From NCBI GenBank assembly GCA_023129415.1, contig JAGMCF010000077.1:1-60343 (forward strand): DNA of 60,343 nt. The letters run 5' to 3'. This stretch comes from Candidatus Cloacimonadota bacterium. Lineage in GTDB: Bacteria; Cloacimonadota; Cloacimonadia; JGIOTU-2. Positions within the stretch are counted from its first letter, which is position 1, and each line of letters opens with the position of its first letter. This document shows, one piece after another, positions 1 through 10,045 of this stretch. Made by a program: the position numbers and the translations under genes. A model generated the notes under the pieces. It made no database searches and was not told where the DNA came from. It saw only the letters and a program-made list of their open reading frames with translations.

Positions 1-2803
1 TTTCATAAGCAGTGTTTGTCATCTTTGTCGGCACAATAAGATAGGCATAAGCCTGGCGGTCAGAACGACCAACTCGTCCCCGCAGTTGATAAAGCTGTGC
101 TAAACCGAATTTATCAGCTCTGTTAATTATAATTGTATTGACATTGGGTATATCAATTCCAGACTCAATTATAGTAGTGCAAATGAGAACATCAAATTTA
201 TAATGATAGAAATCAAACATCACTTTCTCCAAAGTCCTTTCTGGCATTTGTGCGTGAGCAACTTCAAATGAAATATCTGGCATATAATTGCACAATCTTT
301 GCTTCATTGCAAAAATAGTTTCAACACGATTATGTAGAAAATAAACCTGACCTTGCCTGTCAACCTCTCGCTTGATAGCCAGTTCAATTATATCATCGTT
401 GTATGGAATTATCGCGGTTCGGATTGGCAAGCGATTCTCAGGCGGAATATTCATAATCGTCATATCTTTCACTCTGGAAAGTGCCATATTCAAAGTTCTT
501 GGAATTGGAGTTGCTGAAAGAAAAAGAATATCTGCATCCGCCTTTAATGCTTTTAACTTCTCCTTTTGTTTCACACCAAATCTTTGTTCTTCATCAATAA
601 TAATCAAACCCAAATCTTTAAATTTCACATCATCAGAAAGCAATCTGTGTGTGCCGATTACAATATCAACTTCACCAAACTGCAAGCCATCAATAATTCG
701 CTTTTGATTTTTAGGAGTGATGAAACGGCTGAGCATTTCAACTCTGACAGGATAATCCTTTAATCGCTCTGAAAATGTGATATAATGCTGTTCTGTAAGA
801 ATGGTTGTTGGAACAAGAAAGGCAACTTGTTTGCTGTCCATCACTGATTTGAAAGCAGCACGAATCGCCACTTCGGTTTTCCCAAAACCAACATCACCAC
901 AAATCAATCGTTCCATTGGAATTGCAGATTCCATATCATCTTTGATATCTTCGGTTGCTTTAGTCTGGTCAGGTGTATCTTCATAAATAAATGATGCTTC
1001 CAAATCCTTTTGCCATTCTGAATCTGGGGAGAATGCAAAGCCTTTTACAAGTGTTCTTTGTGCATAAAGATACACAAGTTCTGCTGCAATTTCTTCAATA
1101 TCTCTCCTAACTCTTTTCTTTACTCTATCCCATAATCTACCACCAATTCTATGAATATTTGGGGTAATCCCTTCTTGAGCTGAAAATTTTGAGATAAGAT
1201 TTAATTGTTCTGTTGGAACGAAAATTTTGTCATCATCTGCATAACGAATGACAATACAATCCAACTCAGAATTCTTTCCGCCAAAGGCGGATCCTTGAGA
1301 AATTTTCAACTTTTCCAATCCCTGATACAAACCAATACCATAATCAATATGAACCACATAATCACCATTTTGTAAGGACTCATAATCTGCAAGTGCTTCT
1401 GCTTTTTTGAATCGTGCAAATCGTCTTTTCTGCCTATACCTATTAAATATTTCATGATCTGTAAAAATTGCAAGACGAGCATCATCAAATATAAAGCCGT
1501 TTTGAAAGACACCTACCTCAAATCTTACCTTATCTTGATATTCTGATAAAATCTCCTGCATTCGCTGACTCTGGCTTTTATTATCAGATTGGATGAAAAC
1601 TGTAAATCCATTTTGAAGAAGTAAATCAATTTCATCTTCAAGAAGATTAAAATTACTATTAAAATTCATCTGGGATTTGAATGGAATATAAAGTGAACAT
1701 TCAGAAAGATGATAATCACTATGACTAAAGAAGAATTTTGAAAATTTATCTAAATCCAGACTATCAAATTTAGAAAAGAATTCATCAGGTTTTGGAATTA
1801 ATTTTTCTGGAATGATATTGAGCTTTTCTTTGTAACACTTTTCAATTTCCTCAAAGAGATTCCTCTCGATATTATAGAAATTCTGAAATTCATCAAAAAC
1901 CAAAAAAGTATTTTCTGAATTAAAATACTCAGAGAAGGTGGCAGTTCTATCTAAAAGTTTTGCAAAATCTTGTTCAATGCCATCATAAAAGCCTTTTGCA
2001 GAAATTCTTTCTAATAGCTCATTTGGAGATGAAGCGGAAAGACTATTGCCTGTTCCCCGTAGTCCAGATGATCCCCGATTTAATCGGGGAGGAACGAAGG
2101 GTGAAAGAGAAATTTCTCTTATCGGTTGGATGATTATTTCATTATAATTGTCATTGATCGAGCATTGAGTTTTAATAGAGAATTCTCTGATTGAAACAAT
2201 CTCATCACCAAAGAATTCAAGTCTGAAAGGATTTTCAAATTGTGGCGAGAATATATCTATTATTCCACCGCGCTTGCTTATTTCTCCTATTTGTGAAATT
2301 TGACTCGTATGATTGTATCCGCAAGCAATTAAATCTGAAACAAGCTTTTCTAAATCATATTCCTTTCCTTTTGATAGAGAAGTAATATTCGTTTTGTAAT
2401 TTTCGTGATGATTAATATTACGAAGAAATTCTTTAATAGAAACAATAAAAATACCAGATTCACCCAAGACAGCTTTGCTCAGGGTGTTGCTTCGCTCAAT
2501 CTGGCAACTCAATCTTGGTGAAAATTCCTCATAGGGTAAAAGTTCATATTCTGGTAAAAAATGAACATTATCTTTTCCAATCAGAATTTCTAAATCATCA
2601 CAGGTATTTCTAGCAATTACATCATTTTGCGTTATGTGTAAAATAGGTTTTTTCGTTATGAAAAAAATATGAGCAAGAAGCAGAGATTTTACAGAATCAG
2701 TTAAACCAAAAATCTGCTTTGGCTTCTGAATCTTAATAAGCCAGTTAAATTGATTTATTAAATCGGACTTTGATAAAAATGGCTTTAAGTTTTTGTAGAA
2801 CAT
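1..2803 (-). CDS. mfd: Transcription-repair coupling factor Mfd, C-terminus truncated by window edge
   Basis: Reverse-strand reading frame with first codon bases at positions 1 mod 3, open from ATG at 2803 to the window edge. Translated by eye: PDSEWQKDLEASFIYEDTPDQTKATEDIKDDMES..MERLICGDVGFGKTEVA, IIDEEQRFGVKQKEKLK, LSATPIPRTLNMAL, AQLYQLRGRVGRSDRQAYAYL. Missing from the ORF track because no stop lies in the window. Confidence 0.95.
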   Translation of the reverse strand, partial: MFYKNLKPFLSKSDLINQFNWLIKIQKPKQIFGLTDSVKSLLLAHIFFITKKPILHITQNDVIARNTCDDLEILIGKDNVHFLPEYELLPYEEFSPRLSCQIERSNTLSKAVLGESGIFIVSIKEFLRNINHHENYKTNITSLSKGKEYDLEKLVSDLIACGYNHTSQISQIGEISKRGGIIDIFSPQFENPFRLEFFGDEIVSIREFSIKTQCSINDNYNEIIIQPIREISLSPFVPPRLNRGSSGLRGTGNSLSASSPNELLERISAKGFYDGIEQDFAKLLDRTATFSEYFNSENTFLVFDEFQNFYNIERNLFEEIEKCYKEKLNIIPEKLIPKPDEFFSKFDSLDLDKFSKFFFSHSDYHLSECSLYIPFKSQMNFNSNFNLLEDEIDLLLQNGFTVFIQSDNKSQSQRMQEILSEYQDKVRFEVGVFQNGFIFDDARLAIFTDHEIFNRYRQKRRFARFKKAEALADYESLQNGDYVVHIDYGIGLYQGLEKLKISQGSAFGGKNSELDCIVIRYADDDKIFVPTEQLNLISKFSAQEGITPNIHRIGGRLWDRVKKRVRRDIEEIAAELVYLYAQRTLVKGFAFSPDSEWQKDLEASFIYEDTPDQTKATEDIKDDMESAIPMERLICGDVGFGKTEVAIRAAFKSVMDSKQVAFLVPTTILTEQHYITFSERLKDYPVRVEMLSRFITPKNQKRIIDGLQFGEVDIVIGTHRLLSDDVKFKDLGLIIIDEEQRFGVKQKEKLKALKADADILFLSATPIPRTLNMALSRVKDMTIMNIPPENRLPIRTAIIPYNDDIIELAIKREVDRQGQVYFLHNRVETIFAMKQRLCNYMPDISFEVAHAQMPERTLEKVMFDFYHYKFDVLICTTIIESGIDIPNVNTIIINRADKFGLAQLYQLRGRVGRSDRQAYAYLIVPTKMTNTAYE

Positions 2804-2841
2804 AAGAATTTAGTTAGTTTGAAATTATCATTAATTTTTTA

Positions 2842-3053
2842 AATATATATGAGTTTACTATAAAAAGGTCATAAAATGAAATATTTCTATAATTTATACC
2901 GATTTGAGAAACCGTTGAAACGGTTGAGTATTTCTAAGTTGTTATTAACCACCAACTTAAGTTGGTGGTTAATGAAACCTCAATATGATTATAACCGTTT
3001 TAACGGTTTACTAATACTTAAATTTGATTTTTTATAGTGGATTCATATATATT
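2842..3053. mobile_element. MITE-like palindromic element with ~25 bp imperfect terminal inverted repeats
   Basis: Left end aatatatatgagtttactataaaaa; right end reverse complement aatatatatgaatccactataaaaa (3 mismatches). Interior contains aaccgttgaaacggtt, ttaaccaccaacttaagttggtggttaa and aaccgttttaacggtt. No ORF. Confidence 0.5.
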
Positions 3054-3398
3054 TTATCTTACATTTTATACTCATATAAATTTTAATAATACAAATAGCA
3101 TCAATGTTTTAATAATTTATTATTTTAAATTATATTTTAAATTGATATAATCATTTTGCAAGTTTTTTGAAATAAATTTAACAAAGTTTTTTTGAAATTT
3201 TTTATTTATGCACAAATTTCTAATTTACTATAACCTACTATGGATTCCCGATAGGTTCGGGAATGACAAAACATAACCAGAATTCAAGTATCAAATTTCT
3301 AATTTATTATGACTTACTATAGATTCCCGATCCGTTCAGGCTCCCCGATGAAATCGGGGGGACTAATAAGTTCAGGAATGACAGACCGAAGACAAATA

Positions 3399-4931
3399 TC
3401 AAATATCAAATATCAATCTCTTTACCCACAATGCAGTTCTATCTCTATTTTTTATAAAATTTTCAATCATAAAATCTCTATCTATATTTACATTATCATT
3501 AAATACTTCTCTGCCATTTATTTTAACAGACACAGGATTTTCCAAATTGACCATATCTGGATGCAGATAAATTGCAAATTTACCCACTCGCGATGTTTCT
3601 ATATTAAAATGGTTTCCAAAGTATGTTCCTCGAATAGCTCCTGATGGTTTATTATATTTAAATGCATCATAATATGTTGTATCCGGAAATTGACCATGCA
3701 ATTCAATTTGCTCTTTTCCTCGCAAAACTGTTAGTTTAACTTCATCTCCTCGTGCTTTAAAGGTTTTCAAACTATCCATATCATCAATATCTTCTGTTTC
3801 AATACCATCCATTTTGATAATAACATCTTCGGGCACCAAACCCATCTCTTTTGCCACACATTCTCCTTCAACAAGATTCTTAACTTTAATCCCGGGTTTA
3901 TCATAATCCGTATCATGATAAAATCCAAATTGAATCCTATCATCGATCATTTCTATTTGATATTTCTTTTGCCATGCTTTTGCAGTTTCTGCAGTATCCA
4001 GACTTACAATTTCCAGCCAATCACAATGGCTGTAATCAGATGACCATGATTCCCAATAAATTTCTGGTCTAAACACATCTCTCACATGGTTTCTCATATG
4101 CTCAATCATTATAGGAACTTCATTATCAGCATAAGCAAATTCATGTCCAATGCCAAAATATTCTTTATAAAGCAAATTTGCTCCAGCTTGCAAGGACAGC
4201 TCCATAAGTGGTTTCATCTTTGCTGATGGATACAATCTGTCTAAATCCGTATTTATTGCATAAACTGACCTATTCATAAGATTAGAAATATAAACTGGTG
4301 TATCAGTAACTATTGAACCAACAGAGATATATCCATTCAGAGAATAAAAGCAAGCAAAATCATTTGGTTCAACCAGAGCGAAATGAAAAGAAGCAGACCC
4401 ACCATCAGAAAAGCCTGTGATGTATATTCTGTCATCATCAATATTATAATTTGATTTGAGAATTCGTATCTGCTGTTTTATATTATTTATTCCACTCAAA
4501 TCCCACCAAGCCGTATCTTTATTTCCCAGTGGGAATAGCATCAACCAGTTATTCTTTTCAGCAAATTGCACAAATGTATTATCTTGAATGTGTTCCATAT
4601 AGTCTTCAATGAATTCTTGTCTACCTACACCACCATGAAGATATACAATTAATGGAGTCTTACTTTGACATTGATAATTTGCAGGAATATAAACAATATA
4701 TGGAGCTTGTAAAGTATCATTAATCTGATTATAATATTGAATAAATACACCTGTGCTATCTGGCTGTGGAAATTCATTCCAATTTGAAAGAAGCGTAAAA
4801 AGTGAATCGTTTGATATCGTTTTATCATCTCTTAATTTAATAATTCTTTTGTTAAAGTTATCTTCTTGAGAAAATAACAAACTTACACTAAACAGTAAGA
4901 TTAATATTATAATAAATTTTTGTTTATTCAT
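3399..4931 (-). CDS. Secreted alpha/beta-hydrolase (esterase-like) with C-terminal PDZ domain
   Basis: Signal peptide (MNKQKFIIILILLFSVSLLFS), TPLIVYLHGGVG, ITGFSDGGSASFHFAL (nucleophile elbow GFSDGG), GIGHEF; PDZ-like GVKVKNLVEGECVAKEMGLVPEDVIIKMDGIE. Confidence 0.7.
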   Translation of the reverse strand: MNKQKFIIILILLFSVSLLFSQEDNFNKRIIKLRDDKTISNDSLFTLLSNWNEFPQPDSTGVFIQYYNQINDTLQAPYIVYIPANYQCQSKTPLIVYLHGGVGRQEFIEDYMEHIQDNTFVQFAEKNNWLMLFPLGNKDTAWWDLSGINNIKQQIRILKSNYNIDDDRIYITGFSDGGSASFHFALVEPNDFACFYSLNGYISVGSIVTDTPVYISNLMNRSVYAINTDLDRLYPSAKMKPLMELSLQAGANLLYKEYFGIGHEFAYADNEVPIMIEHMRNHVRDVFRPEIYWESWSSDYSHCDWLEIVSLDTAETAKAWQKKYQIEMIDDRIQFGFYHDTDYDKPGIKVKNLVEGECVAKEMGLVPEDVIIKMDGIETEDIDDMDSLKTFKARGDEVKLTVLRGKEQIELHGQFPDTTYYDAFKYNKPSGAIRGTYFGNHFNIETSRVGKFAIYLHPDMVNLENPVSVKINGREVFNDNVNIDRDFMIENFIKNRDRTALWVKRLIFDI

Positions 4932-5324
4932 ACTTTCTCCAGATATATGTTTTTATCAAAAAAAATAATGAAGAATATATAGTGTCAAATTATTCTTATG
5001 ATAATATAGCTTCGGAATGAAATTCTCAAAAATAACGGTCACTTCGGGGAAGTGACCCTACAAATTACAATTTTAGAAAATTATTTAAACGATTTTTCCC
5101 TTGACAGATTACAATAATTTTTTAAAAAAAGGTTAACTTTGGATATAGGAACAATTATAATGAATATTGGAAATAAAATACATGATTTTTGTTATTTTAA
5201 TATTTTACTAACTGTCAAAATTTAAAAGGAATTAACAGAGAAATACAAAGAACGATATTCTGAATAATTAAGCAGAATATATATTAGGTGCTTTTTCAAA
5301 TAATTCAAACAATTAAGGATTGGC

Positions 5325-6251
5325 ATGAAAGAAAAATATAAAAACTTTAAAGAAAATTTGGAAAAACTTTATAAGAAATTTGGACGCATTGAGAATCAGG
5401 GCTACGATATCCAGGAATTTGGTAATGCATTAGTTAATGATGGAAAAATTGGACAGGCATATTCAAAACATTTCTTAAACCAACTAAATAATTACGAAAA
5501 ATTATCTAACGACTTTCCTGAATTTAATCCTTATATTCAAGAAATAATGAAATCTTCATTATATATATTAGATCAACTAGAACAAGTTGAGGAAAAAATA
5601 TTTGCTAGTCAAGAGCATTTTAGTGATGTAGTTCTAAGTGTAAGTACAGAGGTAACAGGTGCAACGGGTTCCTTATATTTAGCTGAAAGTGGAATAAATC
5701 ATCTTGAGATAGAAAACCCGAATATTAATATCCATGAGAAGTACAATATTCAAACACCAAATATTTTGGAATATTCAAGAATTGAAAATGAAATAGATAG
5801 TTATCTTTTCAAAATTGACCCTAAATTGCCTGAACGTAGAAAAGGTGCTTGGACAACAATTAATTCTACATCTCTAGATAAAAAGGCCCAAGCAGCTCAT
5901 ACAATGCGAGATATATTGTCTACAATTATTTCTAAATTGGCTTCAAATGCTGAGGTAAAAAAAACGGAATGGTGGAAACCAACGCCTGATAAAAAGAGTG
6001 GCGTATCTCTTAAACAAAGAATCCGATTTTTACTTTTCGGGCCAAAGAATGAGATAGAAAATGCTGATGAATTAGAAAATATTGAAAATAAAGTTAATAA
6101 ATGCTTTAAAGAGGATAGTTACCTAAAATCTTTAGCGCACGGAAGTAAAAAAGGCACAGTCGAGCTTATTGAATCCATTATGCATTCAATGGAAAGTACA
6201 ATGCTTCAAATATTTAAAAGTAAAGAGAAATATGGTAAAAATGAAATATAA
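5325..6251 (+). CDS. Hypothetical protein with RRxGAW...AAHTMRDILSTIISKLA motif, possibly related to pPIWI-associating nuclease/HEPN-like accessory proteins
   Basis: Single ORF flanked by AT-rich intergenic sequence; motif LPERRKGAWTTINSTSLDKKAQAAHTMRDILSTIISKLA. Family assignment tentative. Confidence 0.45.
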   Translation: MKEKYKNFKENLEKLYKKFGRIENQGYDIQEFGNALVNDGKIGQAYSKHFLNQLNNYEKLSNDFPEFNPYIQEIMKSSLYILDQLEQVEEKIFASQEHFSDVVLSVSTEVTGATGSLYLAESGINHLEIENPNINIHEKYNIQTPNILEYSRIENEIDSYLFKIDPKLPERRKGAWTTINSTSLDKKAQAAHTMRDILSTIISKLASNAEVKKTEWWKPTPDKKSGVSLKQRIRFLLFGPKNEIENADELENIENKVNKCFKEDSYLKSLAHGSKKGTVELIESIMHSMESTMLQIFKSKEKYGKNEI

Positions 6252-6395
6252 TTTGATGATTTTAAAAGCACCAGTTCCAATAAGCCAATGATGTTAACTC
6301 CCGTTAGATAGTCTGGTTGTTAGCAAGTCAATGTAAAATTTGATTGGAATTAAAAGGTTTAAAATTATATGAAGAAATTCATTTTGGGAGGAAAA

Positions 6396-7667
6396 ATGCG
6401 AAAATTTTGTGTAAGCCTTATATTAATCGGAATTCTTATTCTTGGTTGTTCATCTAAAACAACATCACCTGGTAATGGAAACAATGACGATTATTCAAAA
6501 GTTGATTCATTAGCATATTCTGTTGATGAAGAACTGACTTCTGCTAATCTCAAATTTGCTCTTAAAATTTTTAATAAAATTGAAGAACAAAACAGCAATG
6601 AAAATATTTTTATATCACCATTAAGTTTATCTATTGCTCTTGCAATGACTTATAATGGTGCTTTAGAAGGAACTTATGAAGCTATGTCAACCACTCTGGA
6701 ATTTCAAAATATGAGTCTTGATGAAGTAAATGAAGAATTCCTAAAACTAATTAAAAGTCTTCAAAGATGCGACTCAAAAGTTGAGTTAAGTATTGCAAAT
6801 TCAATCTGGATAAGAGATGGTTTTCCTGTTAAACCTGATTTTATAGAAAGAAATGAAAACTTTTATTTGTCTCAAGTTTCTAATCTTGACTTTAATTTAC
6901 CCAATGCTCCAGATATTATAAATACTTGGGTTGAAGAGAATACAAATGGCAAAATTACTGATTTAATTCAGCAAATCAGTCCAGATGAAATGATGTTTTT
7001 GATAAATGCTTTGTATTTCAAAGGACAATGGAAATTCCAATTTGACGAAGCTGATACAGAAGAAGATATTTTTCATCTTTCTGATGAAACTACCAAAACT
7101 GTCTTAATGATGAAAAGTTCAGGTAAGGATTATAAATATTATTTCGATAATAATTTTAGTGCTGTGAGAATGCCTTATGGACGAGATAAAGTATCAATGT
7201 ATGTTTTTCTTCCTGGCGGGGAATATAATTTAGATGATTTCATAGCAAGCATAGATGCTGAAAATTGGAATAATTGGATGAATTCTTTTGATAGTTTAGC
7301 AAATATCTTTGAATATGAAGAAGAATATGAATGTTTTGAATTCGGACTTCCTAAATTTAAATTGGAATATGAAAAAGAACTAAATGATGCTTTAATTGCA
7401 TTAGGAATGGGTATAGCTTTTAATCCTTCTGCTAATTTTGGAGGAATGTCTGATGTAAAACCTCTTTGGATTAATTATGTAAAACAAAAAGCCTTCATAG
7501 AAGTAAACGAACAAGGAAGCGAAGCTGCTGCCGCAACTGTTGTTAGTATGACAAGTGGTATTCCACCAAATTTTATTGTAAATCGTCCATTCTTTTTTGT
7601 AATTAGAGATGACAGGTCAGAGACTATTTTATTTATGGGAAAGATTCTTGATCCAAGCTATGAATAA
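6396..7667 (+). CDS. Serpin (serine/cysteine protease inhibitor), lipoprotein
   Basis: NIFISPLSLSIALAMTYNGA, LINALYFKGQWKFQFD, hinge EVNEQGSEAAAATVV, NRPFFFVIRDDRSETILFMGKILDP; lipobox LILGC. GGGAGG ribosome-binding site favours ATG 6396 over the track start 6369. Confidence 0.93.
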   Translation: MRKFCVSLILIGILILGCSSKTTSPGNGNNDDYSKVDSLAYSVDEELTSANLKFALKIFNKIEEQNSNENIFISPLSLSIALAMTYNGALEGTYEAMSTTLEFQNMSLDEVNEEFLKLIKSLQRCDSKVELSIANSIWIRDGFPVKPDFIERNENFYLSQVSNLDFNLPNAPDIINTWVEENTNGKITDLIQQISPDEMMFLINALYFKGQWKFQFDEADTEEDIFHLSDETTKTVLMMKSSGKDYKYYFDNNFSAVRMPYGRDKVSMYVFLPGGEYNLDDFIASIDAENWNNWMNSFDSLANIFEYEEEYECFEFGLPKFKLEYEKELNDALIALGMGIAFNPSANFGGMSDVKPLWINYVKQKAFIEVNEQGSEAAAATVVSMTSGIPPNFIVNRPFFFVIRDDRSETILFMGKILDPSYE

Positions 7668-7773
7668 TAAATATTATTTCAAAGATAATCAGATAGAATA
7701 TCTCAGAAAAAGTGTTCGTTTACTGATACTTTTATTAAATAAATTTTAATTTTTTATTGTTAATCTAAAATTT

Positions 7774-8643
7774 TTAAGGCACTATCCTTCTGCCCATTGC
7801 ATCTCTTCTGCCTGGTGAATTATCATAAATTTCTACAACATAATAGATTACTGCAATATAATCTCTGGGAAATTTCCCATGAAAATAGCTGTGAATATCA
7901 TTAATATATCTCACAACATTCTTTTCATACTCAGTAAGGTTCGGGTCATCAGGATGTAACAATCTCACAATTGTTTTTAGCTTATATGATGGAATATCCA
8001 GAAACACAATAGTGGAAATTGGATTTGTCATCTGATTTAGGAATGTTTGGGTTTCAAACTTAGGAGTGGAATATAATTCAAGTGAACCCTGTTTGTCTAA
8101 ATCAAAAAGAGAATCAACATTTTCATAAAAGTGGATCAAGTTTTCTAATTTTTCGGGAAATGATGCATCATCTGTATCTTTAAGCAATTTCATTATTTCT
8201 TCTATCTTTTCTCTTTTTGGCAAAAATCCCATGCCTTTTACAGCATTATTTAATTTGAATTTTGAATCTTTTCTTTCAAATCCATAAGAAGCAACAATGC
8301 CATTATGAGGTCCAGATAGGTCAGGACCTTTTGAGGGTTTTCCTTTTGCAGCTATCATCTCTTTAATTACTTCAATTGTTTCTTTTCGTCTTTCAGTATT
8401 CCATTCTAAAAAATGTTCAGGGAACTTTTGAAGAGTATACTCCTGCCACTTGCCATCTACTTTTGCTCTTATTGTATTCTCACCTTTGTCAGGAGTAATA
8501 ACATTTGTTTGATGGAAATAACCATCTTTCCAGAAATTGGATTGAGCATAAATATTTTGTTCTTCCTGATTTGTATTACCACATGACATAATAAAAATTA
8601 TGCAAATTGATGATCCTATATATAAAGCCTTTTTCACTTGCAT
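7774..8643 (-). CDS. Hypothetical lipoprotein
   Basis: MQVKKALYIGSSICIIFIMSCGN lipobox-like; AGGAG upstream of ATG at 8643. Confidence 0.6.
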   Translation of the reverse strand: MQVKKALYIGSSICIIFIMSCGNTNQEEQNIYAQSNFWKDGYFHQTNVITPDKGENTIRAKVDGKWQEYTLQKFPEHFLEWNTERRKETIEVIKEMIAAKGKPSKGPDLSGPHNGIVASYGFERKDSKFKLNNAVKGMGFLPKREKIEEIMKLLKDTDDASFPEKLENLIHFYENVDSLFDLDKQGSLELYSTPKFETQTFLNQMTNPISTIVFLDIPSYKLKTIVRLLHPDDPNLTEYEKNVVRYINDIHSYFHGKFPRDYIAVIYYVVEIYDNSPGRRDAMGRRIVP

Positions 8644-8767
8644 TGGTATCTCCTTTCTGTTTTTTATCAATTAAAAGTGAGAATTTATTTGTCAAATTTA
8701 ACATAAATTAATACAAAATAATTGACACATTTTCTATAAAATTTATAAATTATGTATGGAGAAAATA

Positions 8768-10045
8768 ATGACAAATAAAATTTTAATTCTTATGTTTTTT
8801 TTATCAATTTTTACAATTTTGGAAGCATATAATTCTAATGAAATTTATCTTATAGAAATTGATGGAGTAATTGGACCTCCAATTGCAAATTATGTAGTAA
8901 ACAACATAGAAAAAGCAGAAAAAGATAATGTTCATGCAATTTTATTAGAAATCAATACACCGGGTGGTCTTGATACTTCAATGCGAAAAATCATCGCAAA
9001 AATCATGAATTCATCCATTCCAGTAATTGGATATGTTACCCCAGAAGGAGCTCATGCTGCATCTGCTGGTGCATTTATTATGATGGCTTGTGATATTACC
9101 GCAATGACGCCTACATCCAGTATCGGAGCTGCTCATCCTGTTACTATGGGTGCAAAGATTGATTCAACAATGAAGAAAAAAATCCTCAATGATATGGTCT
9201 CTTATATGACTTCAATTGTTCAAAAAAGAGATAGAAACGAAGAAGTTGCAAAAAAAATGATAACAGAAAGTATATCTCTAACTGCCCAAGAAGCTTTTGA
9301 ACAAAATATTATTGATTATGTCGTTAAGTCAAGAACTAATCTACTTGCAAAAATTAATAATATTGAAATTGAAAAAAATGATAAAAAGATTGTGCTACAA
9401 ACAGAAGACATAGAAGTAATCCCTCTCAAGATGAGTTTATTAGAACGATTCTTTTATCATATTTCTAATCCCAATATTGCTTATATTCTTTTAATGCTTG
9501 GTATATATGGAATTATCGCAGAATTTTCTTCACCAGGAATTGGGTTTGCTGGTGTTTTTGGGACAATTGCTTTATTATTAGCTTTTTTTGCACTATCAAA
9601 TCTTCCTGTAAATCTTGTTGGGATTCTCCTTATAGTTGCAGGAGTGATATTAATTCTATTAGAAATAAGAGTCCAATCCTCAGGAATATTAGGCATTGGA
9701 GGTGTTGTGGGTATCATATTAGGTTCATTAATGTTAATTCAGACAAGCGCACCATTTCTCAAAATATCCATCTCATTAATAATTGGTGTGGGGGTATTTA
9801 CTATACTGTTCTTTTTGTTACTTGCTACACTTGTATATAAAGTTCATCACCAAAAAGTCACAACTGGTAGAAAAGGTATAATTGGTGAGAAAGGATATGC
9901 AATAACCACTTTAAAACCAGAAGGAACAGTATTTGTAAGAGGAGAACTCTGGCAGGCTGAATCAATTGAAGGAAGTATAAAAAAGGATGAGAAAATCGAA
10001 GTTGTAACTGTCGAAAATCTAAAACTAATTATAAAAAAAGTTTGA
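8768..10045 (+). CDS. NfeD-family membrane-bound serine protease (ClpP-class)
   Basis: AILLEINTPGGLDTSMRKI, TPEGAHAASAGAFIMMACDITAMTPTSSIGAAHPV, multiple TM segments, C-terminal OB-like NfeD domain. Confidence 0.9.
   Translation: MTNKILILMFFLSIFTILEAYNSNEIYLIEIDGVIGPPIANYVVNNIEKAEKDNVHAILLEINTPGGLDTSMRKIIAKIMNSSIPVIGYVTPEGAHAASAGAFIMMACDITAMTPTSSIGAAHPVTMGAKIDSTMKKKILNDMVSYMTSIVQKRDRNEEVAKKMITESISLTAQEAFEQNIIDYVVKSRTNLLAKINNIEIEKNDKKIVLQTEDIEVIPLKMSLLERFFYHISNPNIAYILLMLGIYGIIAEFSSPGIGFAGVFGTIALLLAFFALSNLPVNLVGILLIVAGVILILLEIRVQSSGILGIGGVVGIILGSLMLIQTSAPFLKISISLIIGVGVFTILFFLLLATLVYKVHHQKVTTGRKGIIGEKGYAITTLKPEGTVFVRGELWQAESIEGSIKKDEKIEVVTVENLKLIIKKV

Noticed and set aside
372-1512. ORFs 372..707, 566..763, 801..986 (+) and 1306..1512 (-)
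   Set aside because: They lie in other frames over the intact mfd reading frame; no RBS or family features.
2461-2522. GC-richer stretch in mfd (tcacccaagacagctttgctcagggtgttgcttcgctcaatctggcaactcaatcttggtga) as a third repeat insertion
   Set aside because: Its translation (EFSPRLSCQIERSNTLSKAVLGESGIF) matches the normal length and spacing of the Mfd N-terminal region, so no insertion is needed.
3393-3420. Heptad tract and neighbouring direct repeats as a CRISPR array
   Set aside because: Units are 7 bp with no spacers; no cas genes in the window.
3309-3644. ORF 3309..3644 (+)
   Set aside because: Antisense to the 3' end of the esterase and composed partly of repeats.
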